NCBI RefSeq assembly: GCF_027812955.1
Contig: NZ_JAPYZV010000005.1
Span: 1 to 64,000 of the forward strand
Source: Pedococcus sp. 5OH_020
Lineage (GTDB): Bacteria > Actinomycetota > Actinomycetes > Actinomycetales > Dermatophilaceae
DNA: 64,000 nt
Direction of reading: 5' to 3'
In this document: in pieces, positions 60,718 through 64,000 of the stretch
Layout of the letters: each line of letters begins with the position of its first letter
How positions within the stretch are numbered: position 1 is the first letter of the stretch
The notes under the pieces: generated by a model
What the model saw: the letters and a program-made list of their open reading frames with translations, nothing else
Database searches by the model: none
Told to the model about the DNA's origin: nothing
Position numbers and translations under genes: made by a program

Positions 60718-62061
60718 TTGACCACCACCGCAGTCGACCAGCGCCGTCGGCTTCTCACCCAGATCCCCGGCCCGCGCTCAAGGGCTCTGCAGGCCCGCAA
60801 GCTGGCCAGCGTCTCGGCCGGTGTCGGCACTGCGCTCCCGGTCTACATCGAACGTGCCGGCGGGGGCGTCCTTGTCGACGTCGACGGAAACCACCTCATC
60901 GACTTCGGGTCTGGGATCGCGGTCACGACCGTGGGCAACTCGGCCCCCCGCGTCGTGGAGGGGGTCCGACAGCAGGTCGCGGACTTCACCCACACCTGCT
61001 TCATGGTCACGCCGTACGAGGAGTACGTCGCAGTGTGCGAGAAGCTGGCTGAGCTGACCCCCGGCACGCATGAGAAGCGCTCCGCGCTTTTCAACTCAGG
61101 ATCTGAGGCCGTCGAGAACGCCGTCAAGATCGCGCGCGCCTTCACCGGCCGGTCGGCTCTCGTCGCCTTCGACCACGCCTACCACGGCCGGACGAACCTC
61201 ACGATGGCGCTGACCGCCAAGAACATGCCCTACAAGCAGGGCTTCGGACCGTTCGTGTCCGAGGTGTACCGGATGCCGATGGCCTACCCGTACCGCTGGC
61301 CGGGCGACCCGGAACGGGTGGCCCAGGAGGCGTTCGAGGCGCTCGCCGCCCAGGTCCACGCCCAGGTGGGCGAGCAGAACGTCGCCGCCGTCATCATCGA
61401 GCCCATCCAGGGCGAGGGTGGCTTCATCGTTCCCCCGCCCGGCTGGCTACCGCGCGTGGCTGACTGGTGCCGGCAGCACGGGATCCTCTTGGTCGCCGAC
61501 GAGATCCAGACGGGGTTCTGCCGCACCGGCGAGTGGTTCGCCTGTGACCACGAGAGCGTCGTGCCGGACCTCATCACTACGGCGAAGGGGATCGCCGGTG
61601 GCCTCCCGCTCGCGGCCGTGACGGGACGGGCCGACGTCATGGACGCTGTCCACGCGGGCGGCCTCGGCGGGACGTACGGCGGCAACCCGGTTGCCTGCGC
61701 CGCCGCCCTCGGGGCGATCGAGACCATGGAGGTCGAGAACCTCCGCGGCCGGGCCCGTGAGATCGAGGCGCTGATGACACCCCGGCTGCGAACCCTGGCC
61801 GAGAAGTTCAGCGTCATCGGGGACGTTCGCGGACGCGGTGCGATGCTGGCCGTCGAGCTCGTGACGGCCGGGGGCGACCGGACGCCGGATGCAGCGCTTG
61901 CGGCCGCGGTCAACAAGCACTGCCACTCGGAGGGGCTGGTCACCCTGACGGCAGGGACGCACGGCAACGTGCTGCGCTTCCTGCCGCCTCTTGACATCTC
62001 CGACGACCTGCTCCACGAGGGACTGGACATCCTCGAGGGCGCCTTCCTGTCCAGCGTCTGA
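60718..62061 (+). CDS. gabT: 4-aminobutyrate aminotransferase
   Basis: 447-residue class III PLP aminotransferase that passes the amino group of GABA to 2-oxoglutarate, making succinate semialdehyde. FNSGSEAVENAVKIARAFTG and DEIQTGFCRTG are typical, and the PLP Lys is in TTAKGIAGGLPLAAV. The start is unusual: TTG at 60718 with AGGAGAAACTC just before it, which gives the expected N-terminus; the frame is open upstream to 60301. The gabD gene follows at once. Confidence 0.9.
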   Translation: MTTTAVDQRRRLLTQIPGPRSRALQARKLASVSAGVGTALPVYIERAGGGVLVDVDGNHLIDFGSGIAVTTVGNSAPRVVEGVRQQVADFTHTCFMVTPYEEYVAVCEKLAELTPGTHEKRSALFNSGSEAVENAVKIARAFTGRSALVAFDHAYHGRTNLTMALTAKNMPYKQGFGPFVSEVYRMPMAYPYRWPGDPERVAQEAFEALAAQVHAQVGEQNVAAVIIEPIQGEGGFIVPPPGWLPRVADWCRQHGILLVADEIQTGFCRTGEWFACDHESVVPDLITTAKGIAGGLPLAAVTGRADVMDAVHAGGLGGTYGGNPVACAAALGAIETMEVENLRGRAREIEALMTPRLRTLAEKFSVIGDVRGRGAMLAVELVTAGGDRTPDAALAAAVNKHCHSEGLVTLTAGTHGNVLRFLPPLDISDDLLHEGLDILEGAFLSSV

Positions 62062-62086
62062 GTCGACTGACCGCAAGGACATGCGC

Positions 62087-63553
62087 ATGACCATCACCGA
62101 CGTGGAGCAGGAGCTCGTCGCGTCTGTGCCCACGGGGCTCTTCATCGCGGGCACGTGGCGCGAGGCCTCGGACGGCGCACGTATCGAGGTGGAGGACCCC
62201 TCCACCGGCTTGGTCTTCGCCTCGGTGGCAGACGCCACGGTTGCCGACGGTGACGCCGCGCTGGCGGCCGCTTCGGCCGCCCAGGACGAGTGGGCACACA
62301 CCGCGCCGCGGGAACGTGCCGAGCTGCTCCGGCGAGCGTTCGAGCTGCTCACCTCGCGCGCGCAGGACTTCGCCACCCTCATGACGCTCGAGGTGGGAAA
62401 GCCGCTGGCCGAGTCCCGAGCCGAGGTCGGGTACGGCGCCGAGTTCCTGCGGTGGTTCTCGGAGGAGGCGGTCCGGATCAGCGGGTCCTGGACGACTGCG
62501 CCCGACGGCCAGGGCCGGCTGCTCACCATGAAGAAGCCCGTCGGGCCAACCCTCATGGTGACGCCGTGGAACTTCCCGCTCGCGATGGGTACGCGCAAGG
62601 TGGGGCCAGCGCTGGCCGCCGGCTGCTCGATGGTCGTCAAGCCCGCGAGCCAGACGCCCCTGACGATGCTCGCTTTCGCAGACCTCCTGCGTGAGGCCGG
62701 ACTGCCGGCCGGCGTCCTCAACGTCATCACGACAACCCGCACGAGGGAGGGGATGGAGCCGCTCGTCCGCGACCCGCGTACCCGCAAGCTGACCTTCACC
62801 GGGTCGACCCCCGTCGGGCGGCGCTTGGTGGAGCAGTCGGCGAGCCAGCTGCTTCGCGTCTCTATGGAGCTCGGGGGGAATGCCCCCTTCATCGTTTTCG
62901 AGGACGCCGATCTCGACGCCGCCGTCGAGGGCGCCATGCTGGCGAAGATGCGCAACATGGGGGAAGCGTGCACGGCCGCGAACCGCTTCCTGGTGCACGA
63001 GTCCGTCGTCGGGACTTTCGTCGAGGCCCTGACCGCACGTATGGCCCAGCTCGTCGTAGGACGGGGCTCCGACGACGGTGTCACGGTCGGACCTCTCATC
63101 GACTCAACGGCACTCGCCAAGGTCGCCCAGCTGGTCGACGACGCGGTGGTACGCGGAGCACGGGTGGTCTGCGGAGGCAAGGTTGTCGGCGACTCGGGCT
63201 ACTTCTACGCCCCCACCGTGGTGACCGACGTCCCGCCAGAGGCGGCCCTGCACGGCGAGGAGATCTTCGGCCCTGTGGCACCTGTGACCACCTTCCGCAC
63301 GGAGGAGGAGGCGCTGGCAGCCGCCAACGCCACAGAGTACGGGCTCGCTGCGTACGTCTACACCCGCGACGTGTCCCGTGTCATCCGCGTGTGCGAGGCC
63401 CTCGAGGTCGGCATGGTCGGGGTGAACCAGGGCAGCGTCTCCAACGCCGCCGCTCCCTTCGGGGGTGTCAAGGCCTCAGGCTTCGGCCGCGAGGGAGGAC
63501 CGGACGGTATCGAGGAGTACCTCGAGACCACGTACGTCGGACTGGCGACCTAG
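62087..63553 (+). CDS. gabD: Succinate-semialdehyde dehydrogenase
   Basis: 488-residue NAD(P)-dependent aldehyde dehydrogenase, oxidising succinate semialdehyde to succinate. PWNFPLAMGTRKVGPALAAG, MELGGNAPFIVFEDADLDAA and NMGEACTAANRFLVHES (catalytic Cys) match GabD closely. AAGGA lies before the start; I choose the ATG at 62087 over 62081 on spacing. With gabT it forms a complete GABA shunt exit. Confidence 0.92.
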   Translation: MTITDVEQELVASVPTGLFIAGTWREASDGARIEVEDPSTGLVFASVADATVADGDAALAAASAAQDEWAHTAPRERAELLRRAFELLTSRAQDFATLMTLEVGKPLAESRAEVGYGAEFLRWFSEEAVRISGSWTTAPDGQGRLLTMKKPVGPTLMVTPWNFPLAMGTRKVGPALAAGCSMVVKPASQTPLTMLAFADLLREAGLPAGVLNVITTTRTREGMEPLVRDPRTRKLTFTGSTPVGRRLVEQSASQLLRVSMELGGNAPFIVFEDADLDAAVEGAMLAKMRNMGEACTAANRFLVHESVVGTFVEALTARMAQLVVGRGSDDGVTVGPLIDSTALAKVAQLVDDAVVRGARVVCGGKVVGDSGYFYAPTVVTDVPPEAALHGEEIFGPVAPVTTFRTEEEALAAANATEYGLAAYVYTRDVSRVIRVCEALEVGMVGVNQGSVSNAAAPFGGVKASGFGREGGPDGIEEYLETTYVGLAT

Positions 63554-63656
63554 TACGCGCCTTCCGTCGGTGGCGTCTGCCCGTAGAGCAGGACAGCATG
63601 GCCGACGCCGTGCGGCTCGGGTACTACTTCAAGCGCCACGCCCTCCAAGGCGCTCG

Positions 63657-63730
63657 GGCGCTCTGAACACCTGGGCTGCGTCTCGGGACCCCTCCAGGTG
63701 ACTGCGAGGACCCGGGGGATGTGTTCAGCG
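63657..63730. terminator. Inverted repeat between convergent gabD and MFS genes
   Basis: TGAACAC (63664-63670) pairs with GTGTTCA (63721-63727), flanked by GCGCT and AGCGC, around a long loop of about 50 bases. A weak terminator or operator candidate. Confidence 0.3.
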
Positions 63731-63737
63731 CTGCCTA

Positions 63738-64000
63738 TCAAGAGTCACCTCCTGAAGCTGCTTGATGGCTGTGGTGAAGGGTCCAGCGGTCGCGGTGCAA
63801 CGTGCAAAGGAGACTGCCGACGAGCACGGCCGCCGCCGCCGCGGCGAATGACCACTGAAGCCCGAGGCGGTCAATGAGAACCCCGGCCACGGCTGTGCCT
63901 GCGGCCGCACCGGTCGTTCCCGCTGTCGAGAGCCACGCCTGCGCCTCGCTGGCCTGGTTCTGCGATGTAAGCCGGTCTATGAGGTTCTGGGAGATGATCA
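63738..64000 (-). CDS. MFS transporter, C-terminal part (truncated by the window edge)
   Basis: From the right edge, one minus-strand frame reads SEAQAWLSTAGTTGAAAGTA then VAGVLIDRLGLQWSFAAAAA and ends in TGA at 63738-63740. The alternating small-residue and hydrophobic segments are those of the last two helices of an MFS permease. The rest lies outside the window, so the substrate is unknown. Confidence 0.65.
   Translation of the reverse strand, partial: IISQNLIDRLTSQNQASEAQAWLSTAGTTGAAAGTAVAGVLIDRLGLQWSFAAAAAAVLVGSLLCTLHRDRWTLHHSHQAASGGDS

Overview
The window is high-GC DNA with strong third-position GC bias, frequent GTG and occasional TTG starts, and very tight gene packing with many 4-base stop/start overlaps (ATGA, GTGA). 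Two PucR-type regulators, CocE/NonD hydrolases, CoxG, and a secreted GH12 glycanase with a Pro/Thr linker fit a soil actinobacterium. I cannot assign a genus. The whole window reads as a catabolic region; I see no ribosomal RNA, tRNA or CRISPR genes.

Layout. 1-131: the C-terminal tail of an IS transposase runs into the end of gntP. 0.1-6.1 kb: sugar genes, namely gluconate permease and gluconokinase, galactose mutarotase, a general-stress type SDR and a secreted GH12 glucanase. 6.8-9.0 kb: an FAD monooxygenase-like gene and a decayed quinone-reductase gene. 9.0-22.3 kb: a dispersed uptake system with an esterase, two paralogous family-5 Tat-lipoprotein binding proteins, a Zn dehydrogenase with a decayed HpcH/HpaI aldolase behind it, an alpha/beta hydrolase, an SDR, a PucR regulator and a dipeptide-type ABC transporter operon (two permeases plus a fused double ATPase).

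22.7-29.8 kb: a compact, translationally coupled operon: 38-residue leader ORF, SCP-x type thiolase, CoA ligase, a protein with tandem PCC (DUF296) domains, a GlcD/GlcF-like FAD/Fe-S dehydrogenase and a gamma-carbonic-anhydrase-fold protein. This is my best candidate for an undescribed pathway. 29.9-32.7 kb: acyl-CoA dehydrogenase and 3-hydroxyacyl-CoA dehydrogenase, divergent from a TetR regulator with overlapping palindromes between them.

32.8-59.7 kb: a large catabolic island bracketed by two CocE-type hydrolases of nearly equal length (547 and 548 aa). On the minus strand, an amino-acid permease, a BisC-like molybdenum enzyme and CocE-1 form one coupled operon. On the plus strand come a GMC oxidoreductase, an aminobutyraldehyde-dehydrogenase-like ALDH, an MDR reductase, an NMO-like flavoprotein, a thioesterase, and a seven-gene run (DAO oxidase, CoxG-like, MaoC, SDR, acyl-CoA synthetase, citrate-synthase-like lyase, NodB deacetylase). 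A second PucR gene diverges from DAO-2, nitrilase-family hydrolase, cupin and a tartrate/malate-dehydrogenase-like enzyme. A frameshifted carboxymuconolactone-decarboxylase-like gene and CocE-2 close the island.

59.7-64.0 kb: a LysR regulator divergent from gabT-gabD, then the end of an MFS transporter running off the right edge. Taken together, the island contains parts for importing a nitrogen-containing ester or amide, hydrolysing it, oxidising amines and alcohols to acids, and degrading acyl-CoA products; GabT-GabD could drain C4 amino acids to succinate. The substrate cannot be read from sequence. Domain and family calls are from recognised motifs only; no database search was run.
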